42,843 bases of DNA. Source: an uncultured Synechococcus sp. (GTDB lineage: Bacteria; Cyanobacteriota; Cyanobacteriia; Phormidesmidales; Phormidesmidaceae). Location of the stretch: contig CALDSK010000339.1 of assembly GCA_937911865.1 (NCBI GenBank), positions 1 through 42,843 of the forward strand, read 5' to 3'. Below, in pieces: positions 15,173 through 23,461 of the stretch; within the stretch, counting starts at the first letter, position 1; each line of letters starts with the position of its first letter. The notes below the pieces were generated by a model. The model made no database searches. It was not told the DNA's origin and worked only from the letters and a program-made list of their open reading frames with translations. Position numbers and translations under genes: made by a program.

Positions 15173-16153
15173 CTACCCGTCATTCTCGTTACTGAACAGC
15201 CCAAGCTGGCGATCCACCGGAAACTCAACGTCTGCTTTGCGGCGAGAAGTTTTGGCAGGCCCTTCTGATGTGGAATCGACACTGCTGAATTCCTGCGATG
15301 TAAGCAGCGACTGCTGGATAGGAGTGTCCGGCTCATCCACATCACCATGTTCCTCAATAGGTAAGGTTGCCTCATGCGGAGCCTGCGTTCGCTCTGAAGC
15401 GGCTTCACCGGCCATGAAGGCTTCTGGATTCGTCATTATCTGCATCATCTTATTGATGGCTTGCCGCTGTCGCAGATCGCGCTCAAAATACCGCAACTGA
15501 GGGGTGGGCCTGTTTTCCCACATTTGCGTGGATAGGGTGTCGCCATGACGTACCATGGCCTGTAAATCCAGCGCTGACAGTTGAATATAAGCCATATTGA
15601 AGGCATTGCGGCTAACATCAACGGCATCGAACTGGGCGCAGCTTCGCGGGTCGATTTTCTGCCTGAGCAGCTCTTCAGCGCTGGCGATGAGCATGGCACC
15701 GCCGCCGACAGCAGGATCGGAGATAGTAATCAAACCCTGTTCTTCGACTATTTTTGACGCATCCATAAGAGAGGTTTGAGCCATAAGAGAACAAAGAGAA
15801 TAGGGCGTAAAAAACTGACCGCCGTCCTGGTTTAAAAGTTCGTTTTCTCCAGCCAGCTCCCCAAGGAAATCGCAAAATTCGGTTCTATGCGCCAGCAATG
15901 TCATGGACATCATATGGGCCATGGTGGTCAACTCATCGGCGGTATAGCCTTTGATAGCTTCAAAATATTTAGCTTCAAGACGTTGATAGTCTTCATCGCT
16001 TTTTGGAAAGTCCCCGTGTTCATAAGGCACCTGATGCAAGCAGATTGCTGTGATTTCTAAAAAACTACTGAAGGTCTCTGCGGGGTGGCGGCTGCGGCTT
16101 AAACTCTTTAAGCTATCAGTAAAGTCTTTTTTTAATTGTGGTATCGTCAACAT
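15173..16153 (-). CDS. N6-DNA-methylase-like protein lacking the catalytic NPPF motif
   Basis: The 326-residue product resembles the HsdM/N6-adenine methylase core: helical N-terminal domain, GQFFTPYSLCSLMAQ (motif X region, about 112-126), DPAVGGGAMLIAS (motif I, SAM binding, about 146-158), then QFDAVDVSRNAFNMAYIQLSA and HGDTL. Where NPPF/NPPY is expected it instead reads ENRPTPQLRY, so the catalytic motif IV is missing. The C-terminal 100 residues are acidic and disordered and end in RQLGLF. Similar truncated-catalytic methylase-like proteins occur on conjugative elements; binding SAM or DNA without methylation is one possibility. The start codon overlaps that of the divergent 68-codon frame. 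Confidence 0.75.
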   Translation of the reverse strand: MLTIPQLKKDFTDSLKSLSRSRHPAETFSSFLEITAICLHQVPYEHGDFPKSDEDYQRLEAKYFEAIKGYTADELTTMAHMMSMTLLAHRTEFCDFLGELAGENELLNQDGGQFFTPYSLCSLMAQTSLMDASKIVEEQGLITISDPAVGGGAMLIASAEELLRQKIDPRSCAQFDAVDVSRNAFNMAYIQLSALDLQAMVRHGDTLSTQMWENRPTPQLRYFERDLRQRQAINKMMQIMTNPEAFMAGEAASERTQAPHEATLPIEEHGDVDEPDTPIQQSLLTSQEFSSVDSTSEGPAKTSRRKADVEFPVDRQLGLFSNENDG

Positions 16154-16358
16154 GAAACAGTCTTCTGCTGATCACCAGAACCCCGAATCCCAATCAGAAT
16201 CGGTTCCAGTGACTCCTATTACGGAGCGCATCATAGAGGCCGCTGACGCGATCGCAAGCGGGAATGATGGCCAGTCGGGTGATACCCCTAGTGACCCAAC
16301 ACAAGGCACAGCAGGTATGATTGTTGCCGTAGCCACCAGTTTGAAACTGTCTGAATAA
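16152..16358 (+). CDS. Possible 68-residue hypothetical protein
   Basis: ATG 16152 shares the CATG tetranucleotide with the divergent methylase-like start, so the two genes would be read outward from overlapping start codons. The product is hydrophilic, with a central helix containing TERIIEAADAIASG, a Gly/Asp/Ser linker and a short hydrophobic end. No strong ribosome binding site is seen. It contains one HIP1 octamer. Its reality is uncertain. Confidence 0.35.
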   Translation: MKQSSADHQNPESQSESVPVTPITERIIEAADAIASGNDGQSGDTPSDPTQGTAGMIVAVATSLKLSE

Positions 16359-16391
16359 CCAGATTGATGTCGCGTTAGAAAAACATTGACT

Positions 16392-16823
16392 ATGGAAGAG
16401 GCTCAAGAGGAAAAGCAATTATTCACAAAGGCTTTAGAAGCTACGCTCATAGAGCCCGTACGTCCTGGGTCTCTTGGGAGAATTAGATGCCATGGTGTAT
16501 TTTACAGAGCAGAATTATACTCAAGTCAAATCGATTCTCTTCCAGCTGGATCTCGTGTGTACATGGTCGGAATCAAGAACAATATCGCACTTGTTAAGCC
16601 GGAACCGTCTTTCAGAGCATCATCCCTGATTGCTCAGTTAAATGACTCTAACTTAATTTTAGGAATCTCATTACCCGATAATGTTGCAAGTGATGAGATT
16701 GCGTTGGAGATCGCCAAATTGTGCAGAGCCTTAAATGCCTATCACATTGCCTGTGGAGGCAATGGTCTGACTATTGACGATGAGGAAACTCTGGCGTGTG
16801 AAATAGCGCTTGTGATGGTATAG
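16392..16823 (+). CDS. Protein with NfeD-like OB domain and novel C-terminal domain
   Basis: The product has 143 residues from ATG 16392; a TTG at 16386 is also possible. Residues 20-70 (PGSLGRIRCHGVFYRAEL ... GSRVYMVGIKNNIALVKP) match the pattern of the NfeD C-terminal OB fold, but without membrane helices. Residues 95-140 form a second helical segment with LCRALNAYHIACGGNGLTIDD, which resembles small domains in cyanobacterial signalling proteins; I cannot name it. It is separated by 2 bp from the next gene, so the two form an operon. Confidence 0.65.
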   Translation: MEEAQEEKQLFTKALEATLIEPVRPGSLGRIRCHGVFYRAELYSSQIDSLPAGSRVYMVGIKNNIALVKPEPSFRASSLIAQLNDSNLILGISLPDNVASDEIALEIAKLCRALNAYHIACGGNGLTIDDEETLACEIALVMV

Positions 16824-16825
16824 GC

Positions 16826-17215
16826 ATGTCTAATCATAGTAACTTTAGACTGCGAGAGATCCCTGGTGGTGCCCCTGATGCATTAGAGCAACTAAAAGAA
16901 GCTGTAGAAGAATTGTTTGATAGTGCAGTACTTGGCGCAGGGCACTACGTAAAAGGCAAAGGAGGGCAAGAATCCGCTAAGGCCACTGCAATAAGAGCTA
17001 AGGCACTGGCTCATCTTGGAAGTCTACAATTAGAACGAGAGCAGTTAATTCTCGAACGTGACAGAGCTATTCATGAACATAAACGCAGCATGTATGAGTT
17101 AAAAACTATACGGTTTAAGGAAATTGTAGATTGTTGTACGCGATTAAAGGAGGCTGGTGTGACCGTCAATCTTGAGATATTAATTGCGCAGATGATAGAA
17201 ACTTTAGAAGAATAG
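16826..17215 (+). CDS. Coiled-coil partner of the NfeD-like protein
   Basis: This soluble product of 129 residues begins with an acidic helix (18-35), followed by a Gly-rich loop with HYVKGKGGQ and a long charged coiled coil (about 50-110, LQLEREQLILERDRA...). No catalytic motif is visible. The 2-bp gap to the preceding gene implies co-translation, and the coiled coil suggests complex formation with it. The family was not recognised. Confidence 0.6.
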   Translation: MSNHSNFRLREIPGGAPDALEQLKEAVEELFDSAVLGAGHYVKGKGGQESAKATAIRAKALAHLGSLQLEREQLILERDRAIHEHKRSMYELKTIRFKEIVDCCTRLKEAGVTVNLEILIAQMIETLEE

Positions 17216-17356
17216 ACTAGGCTAATTGTGATGCTAGTAGCTAGAACCGTCCACTTTGCGGTTTGCCTTCAGAGGACAATAGTACAGCTCATATCGGCTA
17301 TTTTAACGACCATACCAGTGGTAATGCTTCTTCAATTACTCAACGCTAAATAATTA

Positions 17357-19774
17357 CTAAGGCTCTTTCAATTCTTTTGGAAGGTGCAAGTAAAGCATGT
17401 GAACCTTACCCTCATCATCCATGAGAATAATTTTGGTATTATCCGGCGTGATAGCACATTTATTAAAGCCATTAAGACCTATGAACTGTGTGACTAAATC
17501 CCTTGTGAAAGTATCCCACACACACACATAGCAATCATTAGAGCAAGTTATGAGAAATCGTCCATTTGCAGATAAAGCTACATCATAGATGATCGTTTTA
17601 TGAATATAAGCGCGCTTTCCATCTGAAACAAATGGATAAACCAACAGAATTCTCGGAACAAATCTTTGAGTAGCTTTGTCATACTCCCAAAGGTCTACGC
17701 TTGGAGTTGCAAAGATATCCTTGCTTTTAGAGGCAACAAGTAAGCTATCTTGGTAGCGCGACGCCTTAAACGCGGTGACACTGGAATTTACATAATGCTT
17801 TAGTAGTTCAGGCCCATCATTACCAAACGGTCTATAAACACATATTTCACCGTCACTAGATAATGTGAAAAATAAGGAGCTATTCCTCAGAGGCTCGATT
17901 TTTTTAATGAGTGATCCTTTGTACGGAAGTGCCCTTCTCTCTACACTACTGTTTGATGTAATCACTGAAGATTCGCTTATTAGCTCAAACAGATAAATCT
18001 CTTGAGTACTATTTTCAACATCCTCAATAGAAGCAATTATCCATTTCCCGTCACCAGATATGGTGTAGATATGGACGAACCAATCTTCATTATCTGAGAT
18101 ACAGCATTGAATTTCTTTGTTAATGAAATTCCATACGATAAATCCCTCTCCTGTGAGGTACGAAACAAATCTAGAAGTGAAGGGGCAAAACTGGGCCTCG
18201 CCGATGTTCGTTATTTCGTAAGAGGAGTGCTTTTGAGGTGTCATTGTCCCCTCAACAGACCACACGTCAACACCTCTGTTTGAATCAACTGTAAGAGCAA
18301 ATCTACCGTCGGTAGATATGTCGATGTTGCCGTTTAAATTTACACTCTTGATTTCGGTTTCAACTATTTCTTTTTCTGGAATGTTCCAAAATCTCATGCC
18401 ACCTTGCGAGGCAGAAATGCATTTACGCCCATCTACCGATATTGCCACAGCGTAGACTGTATCTGAATGCCCAATAAAAGATTGTATTTTACTGTGTGAA
18501 TGAAAAGATACTATTTCAATAAGGCCACTACTAAAGCCTAACACCAGATAGTTATCTATAGGACTAACTGCTAGACAATGTGGCGTCCATTCGTTGTTGC
18601 CATAGGTGAACGTGAAAGACTCTTCACCACCTGGATTCATTGGAGCCATGTCCTTCACTACTGCGACGCCTCTACTAGCGATTATCAAAAATCGAGTTTG
18701 AAAGGAAAGAACGCTTTGGGCACCAAGTTTCTTCTCCATATTGATAGGCACAATTAGATCCTGCTTCTTTGAATAAGAAAAAACTGCAAAGCAATCGGAA
18801 AAACTAGCGTAGATAGTAAGTTTATCTATTGAGAAGGCTATTGAATGTACCCAACTGGAAGAGTTCTTGCGTGGCCCAAGTAACTGAACAGAACGAATAC
18901 AGAATTTTTCGGTTTCAGCATCTTCTGTATTCCGATCCAATTCAACACGCATGAAGACCTCTATTAAATCATTCTCATATCCCATTACAAGATATGCACC
19001 AGTAGTGCTTATATCAAAAGCTCTAGCAGGTTTATCGGAGATATCTCTTGTAGATCGATAAACATCAATCAGCTCACCTGTTTCAAGGCTCCAGTGAGCA
19101 ATATTTCCATCTATGCAGCATGAAATGACCATGTCACCAAATCTTTCGTGTTTTACCACGAAGATAGAAAGCACGCCCGCATGAAAAACCCCCTCATCTA
19201 ACGGGTCAAAGTCAAATAGCTTCTCACCTGTCGCGACGCTCCAAGCACTTAAAGCACCTATTGCATTGCCTGAAACTACGATCTTTGAATCTGGTGACAT
19301 GGCAAGCGCCATCACTGGATAGTCAGGAGTTGTATGCTCTGCATACAACGCATTTTGTGTTTTCTCCGTAAGGCTTGCCGTCATTGGGCGCAACCACACT
19401 TTCTGTGCTAATGCTGCTTGATTCAGTAATTTTCGAATTGAGGCGGCTTCCTGGTCGAATAGTTGCCCCCACAGTTGCGACGCCAATTGATTTTTATCTT
19501 GATTCAGTCTGTCGACAGACAACCTTAATGCCGCTTGAATTGTGGGTAAACTGGGTTTTTTAAAGAATGGCTCGGCAAGGTCATAATCACTGATTAATGT
19601 AGAGAGAGAACCTAGTTTTATTTTAGCTTCCAAAAAGTCGAAATCAATTAGAAGCTTTTTCAGTTGCTTTGCTTCCTGGTTTTTTGCCAGATGATGTGGA
19701 TATGCATTCAGAAAAGCTTGACGCTCAGCCCATGACATATCTTCTAGTCTTGTCATAAACTTACTTTTCTTCAT
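17357..19774 (-). CDS. WD40 sensor protein with STAND helical linker
   Basis: The 805-residue product starts with the helical segment that normally follows a NACHT/NB-ARC module: SWAERQAFLNAYPHHLAK, then LLIDFDFLEAKIKLGSL and IQAALRLSVDRL...QLASQLWGQL (about 14-110). From about residue 148 to the end it is built of WD40-like blades (for example ALAMSPDSKIVVSGNAIGAL, and a final blade near LITCSNDCYVCVWD). Such propellers usually sense a ligand or partner. The NTPase that would normally be fused to its N-terminus is encoded by the upstream gene, 67 bp away. ATG 19774 is preceded by GGAAAAAG. This looks like the sensor half of a divided STAND protein. Confidence 0.85.
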   Translation of the reverse strand: MKKSKFMTRLEDMSWAERQAFLNAYPHHLAKNQEAKQLKKLLIDFDFLEAKIKLGSLSTLISDYDLAEPFFKKPSLPTIQAALRLSVDRLNQDKNQLASQLWGQLFDQEAASIRKLLNQAALAQKVWLRPMTASLTEKTQNALYAEHTTPDYPVMALAMSPDSKIVVSGNAIGALSAWSVATGEKLFDFDPLDEGVFHAGVLSIFVVKHERFGDMVISCCIDGNIAHWSLETGELIDVYRSTRDISDKPARAFDISTTGAYLVMGYENDLIEVFMRVELDRNTEDAETEKFCIRSVQLLGPRKNSSSWVHSIAFSIDKLTIYASFSDCFAVFSYSKKQDLIVPINMEKKLGAQSVLSFQTRFLIIASRGVAVVKDMAPMNPGGEESFTFTYGNNEWTPHCLAVSPIDNYLVLGFSSGLIEIVSFHSHSKIQSFIGHSDTVYAVAISVDGRKCISASQGGMRFWNIPEKEIVETEIKSVNLNGNIDISTDGRFALTVDSNRGVDVWSVEGTMTPQKHSSYEITNIGEAQFCPFTSRFVSYLTGEGFIVWNFINKEIQCCISDNEDWFVHIYTISGDGKWIIASIEDVENSTQEIYLFELISESSVITSNSSVERRALPYKGSLIKKIEPLRNSSLFFTLSSDGEICVYRPFGNDGPELLKHYVNSSVTAFKASRYQDSLLVASKSKDIFATPSVDLWEYDKATQRFVPRILLVYPFVSDGKRAYIHKTIIYDVALSANGRFLITCSNDCYVCVWDTFTRDLVTQFIGLNGFNKCAITPDNTKIILMDDEGKVHMLYLHLPKELKEP

Positions 19775-19841
19775 GGCTTTTTCCAGAATTCTGAAGAAAT
19801 TTTAGCGCATGGCCCTTAGTTAAAACTGCCGCATTGTTAGA

Positions 19842-21419
19842 TTAATCGTCTACTATTTCATCGTCATCGTCATCAGTTAAGTCATCATAAATTTTGCCAA
19901 ATGTTTTAATAAACATGGCGTGGTACGCACCTTCTGGCCTCTCTAAATGCTCCTCCCTAAGGAAATCATTGTAGCTAGTGTGATAAATCTGAAAGTGTGA
20001 AATATCTTCAATATCCATTTCATGAAGAAACTGGTACCAGCCATTCACAACGTCTTTAACATCTTGTCTTGTAACAGGCTCAATACCACAGCGGGCATAT
20101 TCCAGCATCATTGAAATAGATGTTGGTGTCTGTGCATATGCAAAGAGCTGAAGGATATCTTCTTTAACTTGCGATCGGCGGGGGTCTTCTTTACGCATTC
20201 CCATGCGTGCCCAGTGCTGATGATAGTACTTCTTTAAACTATCTGGCAAACTTTCAAAACCAGCATTCTGGTACATACCATCTGGCCTTGCGAGTTCCGC
20301 AATCACCAAGGTCAAATACATAAAGTTTCGTTTACTCTTCTTGACCATAAACGATTTAAAATCAGCCTCACTCAGCCTATCTGGTTGACGCTGAATCCAA
20401 GCCTTCAATCCTGATGAGAACCGATGCTCAGCCTTCAATACTAAGCTTAGATAAGCTCTAATGTCGTCATCGCAATCGTCCTTATCCTCAGCAAGATCAT
20501 ACTTTTTGGCAGGCTGATTAAAGCTTAAACGTCCCTTGAGTTCATCTTTACGACGAGATGTGAGCACAAAATAAATATGCTTTTCAAGTGAGTCGGGCAG
20601 GTACAGTACATTCCCACTTCGCTGTTGACTTAAGTCCACCTCATCAAGGCCATCAACAACAATACAGAGTTTTTCACTGTCAGAGAGTTTAGTTCGGCTG
20701 ATTTCCTGTAACAGCCTTTCAACAAAGACAAAACTTCCTGTAGCCCTGTCAGGGAGAGATTCTACAGCCAAATCATACTTGTTAATCAGTTGCCAGCAGA
20801 TACTTTCTAAAAATTCAGCAGCTGTATTGATCCCAGGATTATATCTATTCAAGAAAAAGACGCATTCAGGATTCTTCTGAATATATTTAGCTGCAATAGT
20901 TGATTTCCCCTCACCTGGATCACCAAAGAGTGTGAAAAATCCTCGGTCATTGTTTTGTATAAAAGTATCTATCTTCTTAAATACATGTTCCCGACCAACG
21001 AAGTCTTCTAGCTTTTTGAGCACATATGACGGGAACTGGGAGAGCGTCTGGTTATCTTCGCTTGACGGCAACGGCGGTTCTGGTAAATGCCGTTCCAGAT
21101 TCTTAGAAAATTCCTCAACTGGGACTAAAAAATCTTCCCATCGCTCTGGGTTCCATTTCTGCTCCCAAATAAAAGGGCAAATTAGTTTAGCTGTACGATA
21201 TTCAATTGGCGATTCTCCTGTGCAGAGCCGTCGTATCGAGGAAAATGAAACTTTTGGAGGTTCGTCTGAAGAACCTGCGTGTTCTCTTATATATTTCTCG
21301 TTTATATATTGTGCGTGTCCTCTCCAGCTTCGAGAACATATGAAATTTCTTAGCTCGTCGTCTTCGAAGTCTCTGATCTTAACTTTCTGATCAAAAGGAG
21401 GGGGATTATTGGTGCTCAT
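19842..21419 (-). CDS. NACHT/STAND NTPase, N-terminal half of a split WD40 STAND protein
   Basis: The 525-residue product has an N-terminal helical, probably HTH-like segment (about 55-100, FSSIRRLCTGES...TAKLICPFIW). A NACHT-type P-loop domain follows: Walker A GDPGEGKST (166-174), Walker B LCIVVDGLDEVD (251-262) and sensor-like FVLTSRR (284-290). The C-terminal part ends with the winged-helix pattern FQIYHTSYNDFLREEH, then a highly acidic tail. STAND ATPases oligomerise on ligand recognition. In related cyanobacterial proteins the sequence would run straight into the helical-WD40 region, which here is the next gene. No separate toxic effector domain is obvious. Confidence 0.88.
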   Translation of the reverse strand: MSTNNPPPFDQKVKIRDFEDDELRNFICSRSWRGHAQYINEKYIREHAGSSDEPPKVSFSSIRRLCTGESPIEYRTAKLICPFIWEQKWNPERWEDFLVPVEEFSKNLERHLPEPPLPSSEDNQTLSQFPSYVLKKLEDFVGREHVFKKIDTFIQNNDRGFFTLFGDPGEGKSTIAAKYIQKNPECVFFLNRYNPGINTAAEFLESICWQLINKYDLAVESLPDRATGSFVFVERLLQEISRTKLSDSEKLCIVVDGLDEVDLSQQRSGNVLYLPDSLEKHIYFVLTSRRKDELKGRLSFNQPAKKYDLAEDKDDCDDDIRAYLSLVLKAEHRFSSGLKAWIQRQPDRLSEADFKSFMVKKSKRNFMYLTLVIAELARPDGMYQNAGFESLPDSLKKYYHQHWARMGMRKEDPRRSQVKEDILQLFAYAQTPTSISMMLEYARCGIEPVTRQDVKDVVNGWYQFLHEMDIEDISHFQIYHTSYNDFLREEHLERPEGAYHAMFIKTFGKIYDDLTDDDDDEIVDD

Positions 21420-21517
21420 CGCTACATAATCTGGGGATCTTCCTCCAATTATAAGCCAGGTCTTATGTCGATACTACTAACGATGAAAAAGTCACTAGAG
21501 TTCCTGCGCTGTGGAGT

Positions 21518-22177
21518 TCAGCGACCAGCTTCCTTTTCCAGCCATTCAATATACGCATCTGGAAAATCGCACTTAAGCACTCCCTGCTGCTGCTGCTCTT
21601 GTTGTATGTACTCAAGAGTTTTGGGTTCGCGGACAGAAAGCGTTTCAACTGCTTCTGCCGCAGCTTGCTCGAATTCACTCTGGAGTTTAGCAATTTGTAG
21701 CCGTCCCCCATATTCCATCATGGCATAAGAGAAGCACACAGCCTGTTCGTAAAACTCTCGGGCACTTAGTTGTGGGTATGCACGCCGACGTTCCAAGAAC
21801 GGTTCAATAACGATGTCTCTCTCATCAAGATACTCTTGCAAGGGCCCACGCCAAGACGGATGAGCAAAAGATAATTCAAGGGTTTCGTAGACATGCTTCT
21901 GAGGCTGTCCCAACTCCGCCATTAACTGGTCTGGCGATGGTCCATCTGCAAGTAACCACACTTTAGAGCTCTGCTCTCTAATGAGTGAACGCAGGCCAGC
22001 TTTCATCTTAACATCGGTAAAAGATGTTCGTACAGCTTTTGCTGGCGAATCGCCAGCAGCATAGTGTTCAAGAATCTTTTGAGCAGCACGACCATACTCT
22101 TCTTTATCGTGCGGCAATATACCTAACATCCCTTTAGTTACAGGTCTGACTTGATACTCGGGAATTCTTAGAATCAC
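21518..22177 (-). CDS. Hypothetical plasmid protein
   Basis: The 219-residue product opens with a strand (MILRIPEYQVRPV) and is largely helical and charged thereafter, with a Gln run near residue 196. No motif or membrane helix is visible. It is transcribed away from the repeat-containing region 22246-22463, so it may be controlled from, or act on, that region. A plasmid maintenance role (replication or segregation adaptor) is possible, but nothing in the sequence proves it. Confidence 0.55.
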   Translation of the reverse strand: MILRIPEYQVRPVTKGMLGILPHDKEEYGRAAQKILEHYAAGDSPAKAVRTSFTDVKMKAGLRSLIREQSSKVWLLADGPSPDQLMAELGQPQKHVYETLELSFAHPSWRGPLQEYLDERDIVIEPFLERRRAYPQLSAREFYEQAVCFSYAMMEYGGRLQIAKLQSEFEQAAAEAVETLSVREPKTLEYIQQEQQQQGVLKCDFPDAYIEWLEKEAGR

Positions 22178-22245
22178 ATCTTTCTCATTTGTATATTTCT
22201 AGAAGTTGTTGATAATCAACGATTTGTTTACAAAAATCAACACAA

Positions 22246-22254
22246 TTATCCACT
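22246..22254 (+). promoter_or_regulatory. DnaA-box-like site
   Basis: TTATCCACT differs by one base from the DnaA consensus TTATCCACA. It sits in AT-rich DNA about 30 bp from the direct repeats at 22287-22325, an arrangement seen in plasmid origins. A single site is weak evidence. Confidence 0.3.
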
Positions 22255-22286
22255 TATAGAGTTAGCGAGTCTTATAGCCGCTATGG

Positions 22287-22325
22287 AGTGTTTCATGAAA
22301 CACTGTGAAACACTGTGAAACACTA
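22287..22325. repeat. Four TGAAACACT units, three direct in 10-bp phase and one inverted
   Basis: AGTGTTTCA (22287-22295) is followed immediately by TGAAACACTG, TGAAACACTG and TGAAACACTA (22296-22325), each exactly 10 bp. The 10-bp phase puts all copies on the same helix face. They lie in the divergent intergenic region between the 22177 and 22523 genes. They could be iterons of an origin, a partition-protein binding site or an operator for the transfer operon. Confidence 0.75.
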
Positions 22326-22378
22326 ATCGCTGAGATGACCTTTACACAAGGGTTTTGAGGCCGTTACTCTGTTTGCAT

Positions 22379-22463
22379 GAGCCGGGTTAATCCGTCACAC
22401 GGAGCTCACTTTTGAGCGGTTGACTGACCCGGAAGCGAAAAGTCGACCGCTCTTTCCTGGCTC
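22379..22463 (+). promoter_or_regulatory. Structured leader upstream of the vWA operon
   Basis: GAGCGGTTGACT (22414-22425) pairs with AGTCGACCGCTC (22441-22452) with one mismatch. An outer GAGCC/GGCTC pair (22379-22383, 22459-22463) may close it. The structure lies 60 bp before the vWA start and may regulate the operon as DNA or RNA. No known riboswitch is recognised. Confidence 0.35.
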
Positions 22464-22522
22464 GTAAAGATTGCACAATTCATCTCTTTCGTTACTCCCT
22501 GCAAGGCATGGGAGCGAAATTC

Positions 22523-23461
22523 ATGTGTGCAATTTTGTTGTTTATTGAGGCATATCAAGTGTCAAAGTTTCTACCCTACAAACCTTTTCTCGCGCTAGGA
22601 GCGATTACTGTCGTTGGTGGCCTGACTTGGAAAAGCGTGAATGCCCCTCCTTCTGCACCAACGCCGCCCGCCGTCGTTATCAATCCTGCCAGAGCTTCTA
22701 ACGAACATCTTGCTATCGCCAACACGCTACCTCTTAGAGGATTCGTGGTAGGCACGCTGTTGGATAAATCTGGCAGTCTTGGCCACGATCACAACGCAAC
22801 GCCGACAATTGAACATCTTGCGCCTCTTATTGACCTACTTGTTCAGCGTGGAGGCGTTAAGGCAGTCGGCAGTATCTGTGGTGACCAAGCCATGCAGGCG
22901 CTGCTTCGGGTGCGCATCGACGAGCCACCGATTCTAGATCCAGAGAGGTTGAAAAATCCGACTCCGCCACCTCCGGTGCCAGAAGGCCTAAATGCTTTTG
23001 ATACGCTGGAAGCAGAAAAACATCGTGCTCCATTGATCGCAGCATACGAAGAGGCGATAGCAGAAGACAATGCCGTCATTGCCGAGGTTGACGCGGAGAG
23101 AGCAGCTCACCAGCAAGAGGCAACAGCCGAGGCTGAATCATTCCTAGAAACAGCACAGCCGCTGCTGGAGGCTCCCGCAACGTGTGAAACGAGCAATGTA
23201 AATGAGGCGATGACAAGGACTCTGACCTTGCTCAACGAGAACCCCGCCAGCTGGCGACAGCCACCGGCCCGGTTTCTCCTTGTCGTTAGCGACGGCCTTG
23301 AAACGACTGGCCATTCTCCTGTAAGCGTTGACGAGGACATTACAGTGCTTGTCGTCGGCCCTCAAACGGAGAACAGTGTTTTTCAGAAGATCGCTCACGA
23401 AAGATTCGAGAGCATTGAGGCAGCCATTGCTTACATTATCGCTGTTGCGGAGGAGAACTAA
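22523..23461 (+). CDS. Membrane-anchored von Willebrand factor A domain protein
   Basis: The product has 312 residues from ATG 22523, which has GGGAG eight bases upstream; ATG 22508 and GTG 22559 are alternatives. An N-terminal hydrophobic segment (about 22-35) anchors it. The vWA MIDAS is visible as D81-K-S83-G-S85, with D257 in LVVSDGLET acting later in the fold. A long Glu/Ala coiled insert (about 145-220) interrupts the domain. vWA proteins bind partners through a metal ion. Its stop overlaps the next start (TAATG), placing it at the head of the operon that contains the coupling protein, so a transfer-related role is likely. Confidence 0.75.
   Translation: MCAILLFIEAYQVSKFLPYKPFLALGAITVVGGLTWKSVNAPPSAPTPPAVVINPARASNEHLAIANTLPLRGFVVGTLLDKSGSLGHDHNATPTIEHLAPLIDLLVQRGGVKAVGSICGDQAMQALLRVRIDEPPILDPERLKNPTPPPPVPEGLNAFDTLEAEKHRAPLIAAYEEAIAEDNAVIAEVDAERAAHQQEATAEAESFLETAQPLLEAPATCETSNVNEAMTRTLTLLNENPASWRQPPARFLLVVSDGLETTGHSPVSVDEDITVLVVGPQTENSVFQKIAHERFESIEAAIAYIIAVAEEN

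Noticed and set aside
21463..21728. Two open frames of 82-87 codons on opposite strands
   Set aside because: Both largely overlap the better supported 21518-22177 gene in other frames.
22287..22325. Direct repeats as a CRISPR array
   Set aside because: Units are 10 bp with no spacers and no cas genes are nearby.
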